From contig NC_018218.1 of assembly GCF_000219625.1 (NCBI RefSeq), positions 5,952,001 through 6,016,000 on the forward strand: DNA of 64,000 nt, given 5' to 3'. The stretch comes from Zymoseptoria tritici IPO323 (taxonomy: Eukaryota > Ascomycota > Dothideomycetes > Mycosphaerellales > Mycosphaerellaceae). The position numbers and the translations under genes were made by a program. This document shows, piece by piece, positions 31,516 through 41,891 of the stretch (position 1 is its first letter; each line of letters starts with the position of its first letter). The notes below the pieces were generated by a model. The model saw only the letters and a program-made list of their open reading frames with translations. It searched no databases and was not told the origin of the DNA.

Positions 31516-32691
31516 ATGGTTGGACCTTCCGAAAATGCAGGACCTTTGCTCATGGGATTGTCCTGGACAGAAGCCACGATTGCCACGATTGTCGTCGGAC
31601 TTCGAGCGTACTGCGCATTGAGAGTTGTGCGAAAAGCGGAGTGGGACTTGATATGGGCTCTTCCGGCATGGCTCTGCAATTTCACCTCCCAAACCATCCT
31701 CACCATCAGCGTGGCGGCGTACGGCTACGGAAAACATCTAGCGGATATCTCGGAAAGCAATCACATCGATGCCTCACGCTTGGTCTGGCTCGGGCAGATA
31801 TCCAGTGCCATTGGTGCAGTACTCGCGCGGACCGCCATTGTTGCCTTGATGCTACGGGTCCAAGGCGAGATCCTGCCAAGGACCAAATGGCTACTACACG
31901 CGGTATGCTTTGTGAACATTGCCCTCGGAGCCATACAGACTGCCATGATCGTCAAGATCTGTCCGGTAGACACACCCCTTGTAGGCGGATGCGACTATGG
32001 GTTGATTCCATCAGCCGTGATCATTGGCTATACACAAGCCGGCTGGGCCATTGGCAGTGATCTCTTCCTCGCAACATACGCTGTTGTGGTGTTCCGAAAG
32101 ATGAGGATATCAGCACGCCGCAAGCTGGCCATGTCGTTCATGATGGGAGGAGGATACCTTGCCGCGATCGCGGCCACCATGAGGATGATCTATTTGCGCA
32201 GGCTCCAAGACAGCGATGATCCGGTTTTCAACGGATACCCGCTGATCCTCTGGACGTACACGGAGGAGTGGCTGATCCTGATCCTGGGCAGTCTGCCACG
32301 ACTATATTCGTTCTACTTGATTTTGAGGCTCAAGGTCAGGACGCGGCAAGGCTCCTCCGGAAGCAATCTCATGCGGTCACCTCCCAATCGAGCGGATCTG
32401 GAGAAGCAGGATAAGCAAGAGAAGACTGAAACCAGCGAATACAAGGTATCATGGCCCGATCCTGTTACTGTGAATGACGTGGGAGTGCTGCCGCCGTGCG
32501 TCAGCACCGTCAAATCCGTTCAGTCATGTCCACAGCAGATCGTCGTTGGACCGGCAGTAAACCGCACTCCGTTCGCTGGGGTGGGAATCTTACCGTCCGT
32601 GTACGACTCTGATGACAATGAGCAAGTGATGAGTGAAGAGTATACCGAGAACGAGCGACAGCAAACAGCACGTTCCTTTGAGCCGATCTGA
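31516..32691 (+). CDS. Integral membrane protein with fungal rhodopsin (PTH11-like) domain
   Basis: Single exon, 391 residues. Seven hydrophobic segments are visible (around SWTEATIATIVVGLRAYCAL, LCNFTSQTILTISVAAYGYG, LGQISSAIGAVLARTAIVAL, LLHAVCFVNIALGAIQTAMI, AGWAIGSDLFLATYAVVVF, LAMSFMMGGGYLAAIAATM, EEWLILILGSLPRLYSFYLI). A Cys pair (KICPVDTP ... GCDYG) lies in an extracellular loop and short charged loops follow, the pattern of the fungal rhodopsin-domain family that includes PTH11-like receptors. The last 110 residues are hydrophilic, charged and cytoplasmic. Ligand unknown; no N-terminal CFEM domain. A MITE starts 46 bp after the stop. Confidence 0.8.
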   Translation: MVGPSENAGPLLMGLSWTEATIATIVVGLRAYCALRVVRKAEWDLIWALPAWLCNFTSQTILTISVAAYGYGKHLADISESNHIDASRLVWLGQISSAIGAVLARTAIVALMLRVQGEILPRTKWLLHAVCFVNIALGAIQTAMIVKICPVDTPLVGGCDYGLIPSAVIIGYTQAGWAIGSDLFLATYAVVVFRKMRISARRKLAMSFMMGGGYLAAIAATMRMIYLRRLQDSDDPVFNGYPLILWTYTEEWLILILGSLPRLYSFYLILRLKVRTRQGSSGSNLMRSPPNRADLEKQDKQEKTETSEYKVSWPDPVTVNDVGVLPPCVSTVKSVQSCPQQIVVGPAVNRTPFAGVGILPSVYDSDDNEQVMSEEYTENERQQTARSFEPI

Positions 32692-32737
32692 GTCAAGAAC
32701 ACCGATGTCTCTTTTTGCTTGGAGAAGTCACGGCCTA

Positions 32738-32954
32738 CCTCCGTGATCCCGCTCTAACTACACCGCGTGTGTCTGACTTCGTGGGCTTGGACTGTGCAGT
32801 CAGTGCCAGGGAACGGAGACCTATTTCGAGGAGGATGTGTATCTTCCAGAGGGACGAATGTGACGACAAACCTTTCGTCCTTCGAGCTCACACCATACCG
32901 ACCGAGCGTCTGGAGTCCAAGTTGCGTGGCGCGGTTTGAGTGGAGCTATGGAGG
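32738..32954 (+). mobile_element. Stowaway-like MITE, copy B
   Basis: 217 bp. Left terminus CCTCCGTGATCCCGCTC, right terminus (opposite strand) CCTCCATAGCTCCACTC, flanked on both sides by TA (32736-32737, 32955-32956). Non-coding. Confidence 0.8.
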
Positions 32955-33332
32955 TAGCATCTTGGAACGTGGTATGGACCCACTGGCCTGCAGAAAAGTA
33001 TGGGGCATTGTGGAGCTCGCCACGCTACATGCCCATGGGGAGCACGTGCAGTGGAGCTAGCGGGTACGGTCGTCGACTTACGTACGCCAGTTCGTGGGTC
33101 GAGAAGCGCGGTCTAGCTCCACCGAAAGGAATATGGGTCCACCGCGTTACCTCGTTACGGCGCAACATGACCGCACATTGTGCCGTGTGCGGGGATCGCG
33201 GATTGGCACATACGACAACGAGCGCGTGATACATGGCCGAACGGCCCAGCTCGCCCTCCAACGGGAGAGTATATGAATACCTGAGCATCCATGCCTCTAC
33301 TACGTTGCTCAACAACATCCACAAACGCTTCA

Positions 33333-35361
33333 ATGTCTTTTTACACCGGCCGGAAGGCCTTTCTCGCTACCCTTCTCGTTACCGCCTCTTTCACCGGAGC
33401 TGACAGCGCTGTGGCTCCCCATTTAACATCTCGTCAAACCAACGCTGCCACTGGCGAAGTGCTCCCATACCGCAATGCAACGTTGTGCATCGACGAAAGA
33501 CTGGACGACCTACTCTCCCGAATGACGGTTGCTGAGAAGGCGGGCCAATTGTTCCATGCCTCCATCACAATGGGCAAGAACGGGACGCTAGCCGAAGCCA
33601 CGAGTTATCGCAACAGTTCCGCCATGGAGATCGGTGAGAAGCTCATGTCGCACTTCAACTACGGCGGAGACGTCGAGAATGTGAGGGAAGTGGCCGAATG
33701 GCACAATCTACTCCAGCGCACAGCACTGGAAACCCGGCTTGGGATCCCCATCTCAATCTCCTCGGATCCTCGACATTCTTTCACAGAGAACATCGGAACG
33801 GGCTTCGCAGCTAAGAGTCTGTCTCAATGGCCCGAGAGCTTGGGTCTTGCTGCCCTCCGTGACCCAGCATGGACGCTGAAGTTCGCCGAAATCGCAAGGG
33901 AAGAGTACATGGCGCTTGGTCTTCGAGGTGCTCTCCACCCGCAGGTGGATCTTTCCACAGAGTATCGCTGGGCAAGAATCGCAAACACCATGGGCGAGGA
34001 CGCCAACCTGACGTCTCAGCTCGTCGCGGTAAGTTCCCAAGTATTGATAGAGCAGGTCTCGAGGCTTTGTCCTACCCACGTATATGAGGCTAACTTCGCT
34101 TCGAAGGCATACATCAAGGGATTCCAGGGCGAAGAGCTTGGTCGTAACTCCGTTACCACAGTCACTAAGCATTTCCCGGGAGCGGGTCCCATGGAGAACG
34201 GCGAAGATTCGCATTTCACATACGGCAAGAACCAGTAGGATGCTACCAACGTACACACAAGCGGCAGGATTGCTGATTCACTGCCGCAGAACATATCCAG
34301 GCCACAACTTCGAACATCATCTCATCCCATTCAAGGCTGCCATCGCCGCCGGCGCCCGTCAGATGATGCCGTACTACTCCAGACCTATTGGCACCCAGTA
34401 CGAAGAGGTCGCATTCAGCTTCAATAAAGGTATCATCACCGATCTTCTCCGAAACGAGCTCGGCTTCGAGGGTATCGTTGTCTCCGACTGGGGTTTGATT
34501 ACCGATACCGTCATCGCTGGCCAAGACATGCCTGCCCGGGCTTGGGGAGTGGAGCAACTCTCGGAGCTTGACAGAGCCGCCCGGGTACTTGGAGCCGGAG
34601 TCGATCAATTCGGAGGCGAGCAGCGTACAGAGCTGATCGTCGAACTCGTCGAGAATGACAGTGTCTCTGAGGAGCGAATAGATGTATCCGTCCGCCGTCT
34701 CCTCCGCGAGAAGTTCATTCTCGGCTTGTTCGACAACCCTTTCATCGATGTGGACCAAGCAGAGCAGATTGTCGGCAATCCATACTTTGTCCGCCTCGGA
34801 GCCGAAGCACAGCGAGCGTCATACACTCTGTTGAAGAACGAGAACAACTTGCTCCCAATCAAGAACCCTGCTGGGATGAAGATCTACGTCGACGGCTTCA
34901 ACACGACTTACCTTGACGGCCGCGACGTCACTCTTGTCGATACTCCCGAAGAAGCAGAGCTTGCTATTGTTCGACTTCAGGCACCATTCGAGCCTCGACC
35001 TGGCGGATTCGAAAGCATGTATACTGCTGGATCTCTGGAGTTCAACGCTACGGAGAAGGCTCGTCAAGCGGCCATATACAGCGCTGTGCCGACCGTCGTG
35101 GATATCAAGCTCGGCCGCCCAGCCGCCATTCCTGAGATTGCAGAGCAGGCTGCGGCGCTGTTTGGAAACTATGGAGCCAGCCCCGAGGCACTGCTTAATA
35201 TTATCTTCAATGTGCAGGGTGCGAAACCATTGGGCAAGCTACCATTTGACTTGCCGAGGAGCGATGCCGCTGTGGAGGCTAGCAAGGAGGATGTACCGTT
35301 CGATACTGTCGATCCTGTGTTCAGGTTCGGAGATGGACTGGCATATGCCGAAGACTGCTGA
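33333..35361 (+). CDS. Glycoside hydrolase family 3 beta-glucosidase, secreted
   Basis: Three exons: 33333-34028, 34107-34234, 34290-35361; introns of 78 bp (GTAAGT, CTAAC branch, GAAG acceptor) and 55 bp (GTAGGA, CCGCAG), phases 0 and 2. The splice restores the conserved KNQTYPGHNFEHH across intron 2. About 631 residues. Start chosen at the second ATG because it gives a clean signal peptide (MSFYTGRKAFLATLLVTASF); an in-frame ATG at 33291 is possible. GH3 marks: MTVAEKAGQL, GIPISISSDPRHS, KHFPGAGP and the nucleophile Asp in VVSDWG. C-terminal domain ends FRFGDGLAYAEDC. It should release terminal glucose (or another beta-linked sugar) from cell-wall oligosaccharides outside the cell. Confidence 0.92.
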
Positions 35362-35424
35362 GAGCTCTATACAGAGGGAGGTCTCGTCTAGCAACATCTA
35401 TTGCCTTACATTGGACGCTCAATA

Positions 35425-36040
35425 GGCATGTCACGTACATGTACGCTTCCTTAGCATGTCAGGTTCGTTTACATGTACGGCTAATAACATGTCCCGTTAC
35501 CTAGCATGGCAAATGTGTACGCCTATCTGGCATCATACAATCTGACATCGACGCCTCTATAGCATGACCCACCAATCGACATGTACGACAACATGTACGC
35601 TTCTTTGGCATGTCATGTTAGTTACTATGTACGCCGGCATGCACGCCTATTCAGCATGTCCGGCAATCTAATGTTTCACTAACATGTACGCTTATTTGGT
35701 ATGTCGTGTTAATTGAGATACACGCCAACATGCACGCCTAATCGCATGTCCTGCCTGCTGAAATACACGTCTCCTAAATGTGCCCTGGCCTCTGGAATAC
35801 ACGCCTATTTTGCATTTCCTGCCAGCTGACATGTCCGCCTGTCTGGTGTGCCAGGACGTGTGGCATGGACAGCTCCCTGTACGAGTATTTGGCACGGCAT
35901 GTTACCGTACTTGCACGATGATCTGACATGGCATGTCCGTACTTGCACGCCTATTAAGCCGGCATGCTAAGTTATCTTTCGCATTTTGTCATGTTATATG
36001 TACCACTAACAAGACGGCCTGCTAAGTTACATGTACTCTA
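35425..36040 (+). repeat. 34 bp dispersed minisatellite, cluster 2
   Basis: About 600 bp of degenerate units beginning 64 bp after the GH3 stop. Cores such as ACATGTACGCTTCTTTGGCA, ACATGTACGCTTATTTGG and AATACACGCCTATTTTGCAT recur. Spacing is mostly 32-35 bp with jumps of 12 and 42-48 bp, which fits 34 bp units with partial deletions and insertions. Confidence 0.75.
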
Positions 36041-36660
36041 TCGTATCCGCGGCTCAGGCAAGGATGTGCATGGAGATTTCGTTGTGTTGGTAACGTCACG
36101 CCATGTGATCCTGCAGTGTCCTCTGCCATCCATCTCCGCGTGGAGGTAGTGGTAGGTCAGGGCAGCCCGATTGGTAAAGGTAGCATCGCAATCCTCGCAC
36201 ACAAAGCCCCATCGATCGTTTGAAGTGTCCATGAGTTCCTAACCATGGTCGATCTTGACGTGACACAACATAGAAGTTCCATTCTCGAAGGGAGTTTTGC
36301 AGTATGGGCAGGCCACAGTACCGCTGGTGAGCAGAGCATTGGCTGTCTCGAAGATGTTTGATCGCTTATCCGCAGCACCGATGTCATGGCCGCAATCGCC
36401 ATGTGGAAGGCATTTCGTCGGCTCTGGCATTCCTCCCCAGTGCACACAACGACGCTCGTTTCTTTGGTGCTTGCGTTTGTTCCTGCGGGCGTTGTCTTTG
36501 CCTGCCTCATACATGATGTGCATGGGTTTCTGACACCAGGAAGTCTGGCAGAGATGGGAGCGTTGCCATTTGATGGCTGGGTTGGAGCGGAATTCGAGGA
36601 CGATTGCAAGAGTGATCTGTCTCGGTCCTGTTTTGGCATCTTCCTTGTTCGCAGTCCGAG
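36038..36660 (-). pseudogene. C2H2 zinc-finger protein fragment with in-frame TAG
   Basis: One minus-strand frame encodes two C2H2 fingers: ACPYCKTPFENGTSMLCHVKIDH and FVCEDCDATFTNRAALTYHYLHAE (first pair split by 23 and 20 residues respectively from their ends), preceded by a Cys/His-rich part (CVHWGGMPEPTKCLPHGDCGH). A TAG separates the fingers (HG-stop-ELMDTS), with no intron signals near. Upstream the frame stays readable to about 36660 but without a convincing start. Either a pseudogene or a gene with an exon structure I did not resolve. Role, if alive, would be nucleic-acid binding. Confidence 0.4.
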
Positions 36661-37320
36661 GATCGCACCGCGCTCGCAGATTTCTTCAGTGAAGCAGGTC
36701 GTATCAACGTTTCCGGCTACTGCAATGGCACCGGGTCAAATGGCAACTGTGGGTTGCCCGCCGCCAACAGGACGGACAAGCTCACCAAGCGAAATAAAGT
36801 GTGCCGCCTTCCTGGCAACTGTTGCTCCTGAGGCAAATCGCACCCAATGCGACACTTCGAGCCCAAGGACAACCTCAACCAGTATCTCAGGACCTTCGAC
36901 AAGGCGCCATACCTTTGCTTCGACATCGATGAAGAGACTACTGCCTGTTGTCGCAACAAAGTTCTCGAAGTTGCCCTCACCCTCGGTGACCGCGATGCGC
37001 TCGCTGGATCCTTCAGCAAGGCAGGTTGTCTCAACGTTCCCGGCTATTGCAACGGCATAGGGTTCACTACCAACTCTGGCTCGAGGTCGGATATCCGGAC
37101 CGAGAAGCTCACCAAGCACAATGATATGTGCCTCTTCGATGGTGACTGCGGTTCGTGCAGCAAACGCTACTCATTGGCCGCATCCGACCTCAAGGACAAC
37201 CTCATAACAGGAATACCTCCTGTGACAGGCAATAATGTCGACCTCAACGTCGAAGAACCTGGAACATGGCGTTTGTCGAATGTCTTGGGCACCGAGCGAC
37301 ACGGCAGAGCATGGTTATAA
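36655..37320 (+). pseudogene. Tandemly duplicated Cys-rich domain, interrupted by TGA
   Basis: One plus-strand frame holds two related units. Unit 1 (from a CGCAG acceptor at 36651-36654): EDRTALADFFSEAGRINVSG, YCNGTGSNGNCG, RTDKLTKRNKVC. Unit 2 (from about 36990): GDRDALAGSFSKAGCLNVPG, YCNGIG, RTEKLTKHNDMCLFDGDCGSC. A TGA follows the NCCS end of unit 1; the frame then continues through LCFDIDEETTACC into unit 2 and ends at 37320. Even-spaced cysteines suggest an extracellular disulfide protein, perhaps effector-like. The first exon with a signal peptide was not located with certainty; a hydrophobic leader-like stretch at about 36455-36520 is in another frame and opposite the C2H2 fragment. 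Confidence 0.4.
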
Positions 37321-37495
37321 TGTCGAACAAATGTTGTCGGTGACATTGAAGTATCGACATATCGTATTTGCATCGTTGTGTATCCACTCCCAGACAAACA
37401 CATAGAAATTCCACCCGTCCTCCATCGGTTCCTCCATCAGTGATCAAATCCATCGTCTGGTCCTTCATGTCGGTCGCGCATTTTCGAGAAATTGG

Positions 37496-37852
37496 TCATT
37501 CGGCGGCGAGTCTCCTCGGCGGCGAATCTCCACTGTCGACGCAACGACAAAAGAATGGTCCAGCAACCAAGTCATTGCATACGGCGAGAACTTGAGCGCC
37601 GGTGCAGTAGTCGATAGGGGCATTGTCGTAAGGGCAAACCATATCTCCCTTCGCATCGCACCAGCAATCGGCCATGCAGAGCGCTTTGTTTATATCGTGG
37701 GACCCAGAGGGGCCGCAGTCGATGGACTTCAACCCGTCGAAAGGACAGGAGAGGTATATGTTGTGCTTTGGGTGTTCTGGGAGACCGATAATAGGCCGGA
37801 CGAGGAGAGACATGCTGATGAGAGCGGCGAAGGCCTGCATTTTGCCTGTCAT
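37496..37852 (-). CDS. Small secreted Cys-rich protein (effector-like)
   Basis: 118 residues from ATG at 37852 (114 from the ATG at 37840). A signal peptide (MQAFAALISMSLLVRPIIG) is followed by about 95 residues with ten cysteines (LSCPF, IDCG, ALCMADCWCD, MVCPY, DYCTG, AVCND, FFCRC), an even number fit for five disulfides. No Pfam-like pattern is recognised. The frame upstream of the ATG is open but Pro/Ser-rich and probably not translated. Small size, secretion signal and high Cys content are the usual marks of apoplastic effectors or antimicrobial proteins; which of these cannot be told. Confidence 0.6.
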   Translation of the reverse strand: MTGKMQAFAALISMSLLVRPIIGLPEHPKHNIYLSCPFDGLKSIDCGPSGSHDINKALCMADCWCDAKGDMVCPYDNAPIDYCTGAQVLAVCNDLVAGPFFCRCVDSGDSPPRRLAAE

Positions 37853-38116
37853 TTCGTAGTAGCGTTGGGAGTTTCGGGATGTATTCGGATATCGATTGTT
37901 CGGACTGGCGAGAGTCCAGAGTATCGGACCGTTGAGTTTGCGGGTCGGCAAGTCCAGTGGGTTCGAGGGAGTGGGAGAAGGAAGAGTCCCGTCGCAGGAT
38001 TGCTGTAGTCGAGTCGACAATCTCTCGAAAGGAGGGAAATGCAACGTAATATCATAGCCGTCAAGGTCCTCCCTTCTCTCTACGAGAGGGGAGGGATTCT
38101 GCGGGCGCAACTCGGC

Positions 38117-38440
38117 TCAAAGGGACTCAAGCTGCCGTGGTATGGGCGCATATGCCGCGGAGGCAGGGGAGTACAGATCGGCAACTCCATGAATTCCCGC
38201 GTTGTACGATGTCGGAGCTGGCGCGAAGTAGGGCAAGGTTATGGAGGGCGATTCGTCGACTCTTTCAGGATAATAAGCCTGCGATGAGTGCGATCGCATC
38301 AATGCTTCGGCCACTTCATATCTGGGCGTGTGAGATTGCAGAGCTCCAGTGAGAGGCGCAACCCAGAGCGGCTCACTTTCAACAAAACCTTCCAGATTGA
38401 GATTCGCCGTGTAATAGTTGTGTAGGAAACCCAGCATACC
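38117..38440 (-). CDS. Possible small ORF ending before repeat cluster 3
   Basis: A minus-strand frame reads PLWVAPLTGALQSHTPRYE, AEALMRSHSSQAYYPERV, ITLPYFAPAPTSYNAG and ends PIPRQLESL. Its upstream continuation runs into the 34 bp repeats, where it becomes artificially hydrophobic (Tyr/Leu-rich), so the start is unclear. No family recognised; may be chance. Confidence 0.2.
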   Translation of the reverse strand, partial: GMLGFLHNYYTANLNLEGFVESEPLWVAPLTGALQSHTPRYEVAEALMRSHSSQAYYPERVDESPSITLPYFAPAPTSYNAGIHGVADLYSPASAAYAPIPRQLESL

Positions 38441-38720
38441 AGCCAAATAGGCGTACATGTACACGTACAAGTAAGTTAGCAGGGCAGCCGAATAGATGTA
38501 CAGGTAATTTAGCAGTACATATCCGAGGACAAGTAACCTGCCACGTCGGCCGAATAGGCGTGTAGGTAACTGATCAAAGCAGCCAAACAGTCGTGTAGAC
38601 ACCTGTACCGGTCACTTAGCAGGACGGCCAAATTGGCGTGAAGATAACTTAGCAGTACGGTCAGACAAGCGTGCCATTACGCGTGCAGGTAGGCTATCCA
38701 AGGCGACTTCGAAGCCGTGC
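38440..38720 (-). repeat. 34 bp dispersed minisatellite, cluster 3 (inverted)
   Basis: Units of the same family on the opposite strand (TAGCAGGGCAGCCGAATAG, GCCGAATAGGCGTGTAGGTA, GCCAAATTGGCGTGAAGATA). Distances between equivalent bases are 45, 62, 33, 45 and 34 bp, i.e. 34 or 34 plus about 11. Confidence 0.7.
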
Positions 38721-39251
38721 GATGAGCTATCTGGCGGGCTAGCTGAACGTGTCGGTGACGGGTTACTGAGCACGGCAGGTATGGTGGTAGGGCAGGTATC
38801 GTAGCAGGGCAGTCATCGTAGCAGGTCCGGTATCGTAGCACGGCGCCCTATTCTTGGGATTGGGCCCGAGTACCTTTAGCCACTTGATCGATGTGAGGGC
38901 TTCTGTGTAGACGTTTGGCGGCCGAGTAGCCTCGAGTGCGAGTTATTGGATATGATTCGGGAAGTGACTGATGCGCCATTAAGACCGTACTGTCTGCCGC
39001 GGCCGTGCATCGTTCCGAAGCGAGGTCGGCGTCGCAGTCGCTCTCAGGGCGGCTGTTTATGTTTGTGCTGTAAGTGATAGCAGACTGCCGATATGCGTCG
39101 AAGAAGGAGGGGATGTGTGGAGAGGTGAAGATGTTCAAAAGAAGGTAGGGTTGTGCTAAAGCGAAGCCCAGCATTGGAGCCCAGCGTTTTTGGCGATAAC
39201 ACCGCCGCGGCCTTCGTGTAGCTCTCTTCCATTAGAGAAACCTGCTTCCCA
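38721..39251. other. Intergenic, no recognised gene
   Basis: 530 bp; begins with short GGTATCGTAGCAGG-type repeats (38770-38850) and contains the 3' flank of the glutaredoxin gene. Confidence 0.5.
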
Positions 39252-40132
39252 CTATGATACGGGAACACTCTTCGCCACCGAATATTCTTTGAGGAAATCC
39301 GGATCGTTCTCAAACTCCTCCTTGACCTGGAGAGGAAGTCAGTCGCGAAGCTCCTTATGCCTCGGAGTGCTTGGGAAGAGCAACTTACAATGTCCAATCC
39401 ACCAATGAGTTCTCCTCCAACGTATACCTGAGGGAAAGTCGGCCAGTCGCTGTACTCCTTCAAACCCTGCCTGACCTCATCGTCCGCCAAAATGTTGAAG
39501 AAGCCGTACCTAACGCCTTTTTCCCGCAGTAAGCTGACCGTCTGTCTGCTGAATCCACACTGCGGTGCCGAAGGTGTGCCTTTCATGAAAAGCATGACCG
39601 GCGCCGCCTTGACCAATTCTCCTAGCCGTGTGTTCAGCTCTTCTTGGCTAGGCGCAGGAGCCTCCGCTGCTGCGCCTGCACTACCATTTGCCATCTCAAC
39701 ATCGGTGGTCTGATTCTGGTTCTGCACTGGAGTCACCTTTTGCGCGGGAGGCAAACTCGGACCGCCCGTTCCGCTTCCTGCATGTTTCTCGACTGCACTC
39801 CTGACCTTTCCTGCGTCGGTCCCTGTGATGCTCTCAACCACGCGACCGTCTTTTTGAAGCACGACGAAAGGCACCTGGCTGACTTCAAAGCGTTCGCTGA
39901 TCTCAACGACTTCTTCCGCGTCGATCGATAAGAATTGTATTCGAGGTGGGGTGCTGGATTCGTAGGTGGCTGCGAGGGTGCTGAGGATGGTGTTCATCTG
40001 GCGACATGGCTCGGCCCATGGCGCGTGGAAGTAAATGACTGCGAGACATGAGGCCGGAAGCTCGGAGATGGCGGAGTCGAAGGCGGCTTCGGACTCGATT
40101 GGGATGAGGTTGGAGGGGTTGCTGGCGGCCAT
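39252..40132 (-). CDS. grx4: Monothiol glutaredoxin, thioredoxin-like plus CGFS domain (GRX3/GRX4 type)
   Basis: Two exons, 39389-40132 and 39252-39326, around a 62 bp intron (GTAAGT, CTCCAG, phase 0); 272 residues. N-terminal thioredoxin-like domain with WAEPC (39-43) instead of the redox CxxC; a Pro/Gln linker (about 120-160); then a glutaredoxin domain with CGFS (192-195), TFPQVYVGGELIGGLDI and the spliced end VKEEFENDPDFLKEY. In yeast, Grx3/4 bind a [2Fe-2S] cluster through CGFS and glutathione, deliver iron and inhibit iron regulators in cytosol and nucleus. The same role is inferred here. It shares a 367 bp intergenic region with RPF2. Confidence 0.93.
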
Positions 40133-40499
40133 GATGGCGTTGTTGGAGAGTGAGCTCGTTTATCGTAATTGCTGTAAGAATTGTCGCTGGTATATGAAGG
40201 ATTGTGGAGGTGGTCTTTGCTTGTGAAGATGGCGCAATGCAGTCGTGTGGGTGTGAAGTAAGGTAATCACTTTGACGATGAGTGATCGAACTTTCTGTCG
40301 TCCCAAGAAATCGCATCATCCGAACCAAGCCCCGGGAGTGACCGCGCGGGATCTCGGCTGCGTATCGATTGCGCTTGAACTCTAAAATGCCGGGAGACTT
40401 TTTCGAAGTTTTGGATTGAAGCACGAGACAAGACGAAGACATCGACCGACATTGAAGTCATCCACCTCACTCCCACTCACTCCCTCCCGGAACGACACA
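40133..40499. promoter_or_regulatory. Bidirectional promoter of the glutaredoxin gene and RPF2
   Basis: The two genes are transcribed away from each other from this 367 bp, so both promoters must lie here. CT/CA-rich sequence (ACTCCCACTCACTCCCTCCC) precedes the RPF2 ATG; no single motif was identified as decisive. Confidence 0.6.
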
Positions 40500-41566
40500 A
40501 TGCTTCCCGTCCGCACGATCAAGCCCAAGACGGCCCGCACGAAGCGCTATCTCGACAACAAAGGTCCCCAAATCGTCGAGAACCCGCGCACCACCCTCTT
40601 TCTCCGCTACACCAGCTGCTCCGAGCTCACACAACTCGTAATTCGCGACCTCGTCACCCTCAAAAAGCCGCTCTGCATCAAATTCGACAAGAAGAACACC
40701 GTCCATCCCTTCGAAGATGCTTCCTCATTCGAATTCTTCGCCGACAAGAACGATGCCAGTCTGCTGGTCTACGGCTCACATAGCAAAAAGCGTCCACATG
40801 CTCTCACAGTCGCGCGCATGTTCGACTTCAAGATGCTGGATATGATTGAGTTGTTGGTGGATCCGGATACATTACGCACGATATCACAATTCAAGGGATC
40901 GAAGGTTGCGTTTGGACTGAAACCTTTGATATCCTTCTCCGGTTCGGCGTTTGAGTCGCCTGTGCCCAATGCGTATACATTAGCGAAGAGCATATTCATG
41001 GATCTGTTTAAGGGTCCGGATGCTTCGGCTGTGGATGTCGAGGGACTGCAGTACATCATGAGCTTTTCCGTGGACGAGGAGGAGAGTGCGGAGGTCAAGC
41101 CGAAAATTCACATGCGCTGCTATCTGCTACGCACGAAGAAGATGCCCAACAGTACATTACCCAAGGTGGAGGTCGAAGAGATGGGACCGAGAATCGACTT
41201 CCGCGTGGGAAGGATCCACGAGGCGGATCCAGGCATGTGGAAGGAGGCGATGAGGAGACCGAAGATGCTGGAGGTATGTTGCCATACAGTCTTACCACAC
41301 CATCCTTTCATACTGACAATGACTTCTCACAGCCCAAGACGAAGAAGAATATCGAGACGGATCTCATGGGCGACAAGGTCGGCCGCATCCACATGGGCAA
41401 GCAAGATCTCAGCCAACTGCAGACACGCAAGATGAAGGGTCTGAAGCGGAGTCGAGATGTGGTGGACGAAGACTTCGACGACGATGCTGCTATGGATGGT
41501 GCTGTCGATGAGGCGGACGGCGGTGTGGCGGTGGCTATGGAGAAGAAGGCAAAGATCGAGGCTTGA
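40500..41566 (+). CDS. rpf2: Ribosome production factor 2 (Brix domain)
   Basis: Two exons, 40500-41273 and 41333-41566, with a 59 bp intron (GTATGT, CTGAC branch, CACAG, phase 0); 335 residues. Start chosen at MLPVRTIKPKTARTKRYLDN, the usual Rpf2 N-terminus. Brix domain blocks: LFLRYTSCSELTQLVIRDL, HPFEDASSFEFFADKNDASL, GSHSKKRPHALTVARMFDF and GPRIDFRVGRIHEADPGMW. The C-terminus is Lys-rich and acidic. In yeast Rpf2 with Rrs1 loads the 5S RNP into pre-60S particles in the nucleolus; the conservation here supports the same role. Confidence 0.95.
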
Positions 41567-41891
41567 GAGCTGTCCTTGATCTATCCCCTTTGAGATGTTT
41601 GTTCCTTCTGTCTTGCGTTTTGAGCGTTGGCGTTTCTTGTTCAGCTTCACTTTATCCCATTCTGAGCTTCATGTCCAAGCTCCACTTTACTTCACCTCAT
41701 CTCAGTCACATACAAACGCTGAATTCGCGCACGTGGCTACGGCGGTGCATATCTTGCGCATCTTTGCGACTTTTCAACCTTCTCTTTTACAATCCACACC
41801 TCACTTCACTTCCTTTCCCATACTCTGACCACCACACAAGCCTCCACTGCGCACACTAAGGTACAGTCAAAAACACACCACAACCACCACG

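Noticed and set aside
34084..34290. Independent long frame starting at 34084 for the GH3 gene
   Set aside because: Its N-terminal part is intron and wrong-frame sequence; splicing at 34028/34107 and 34234/34290 restores the conserved GH3 blocks.
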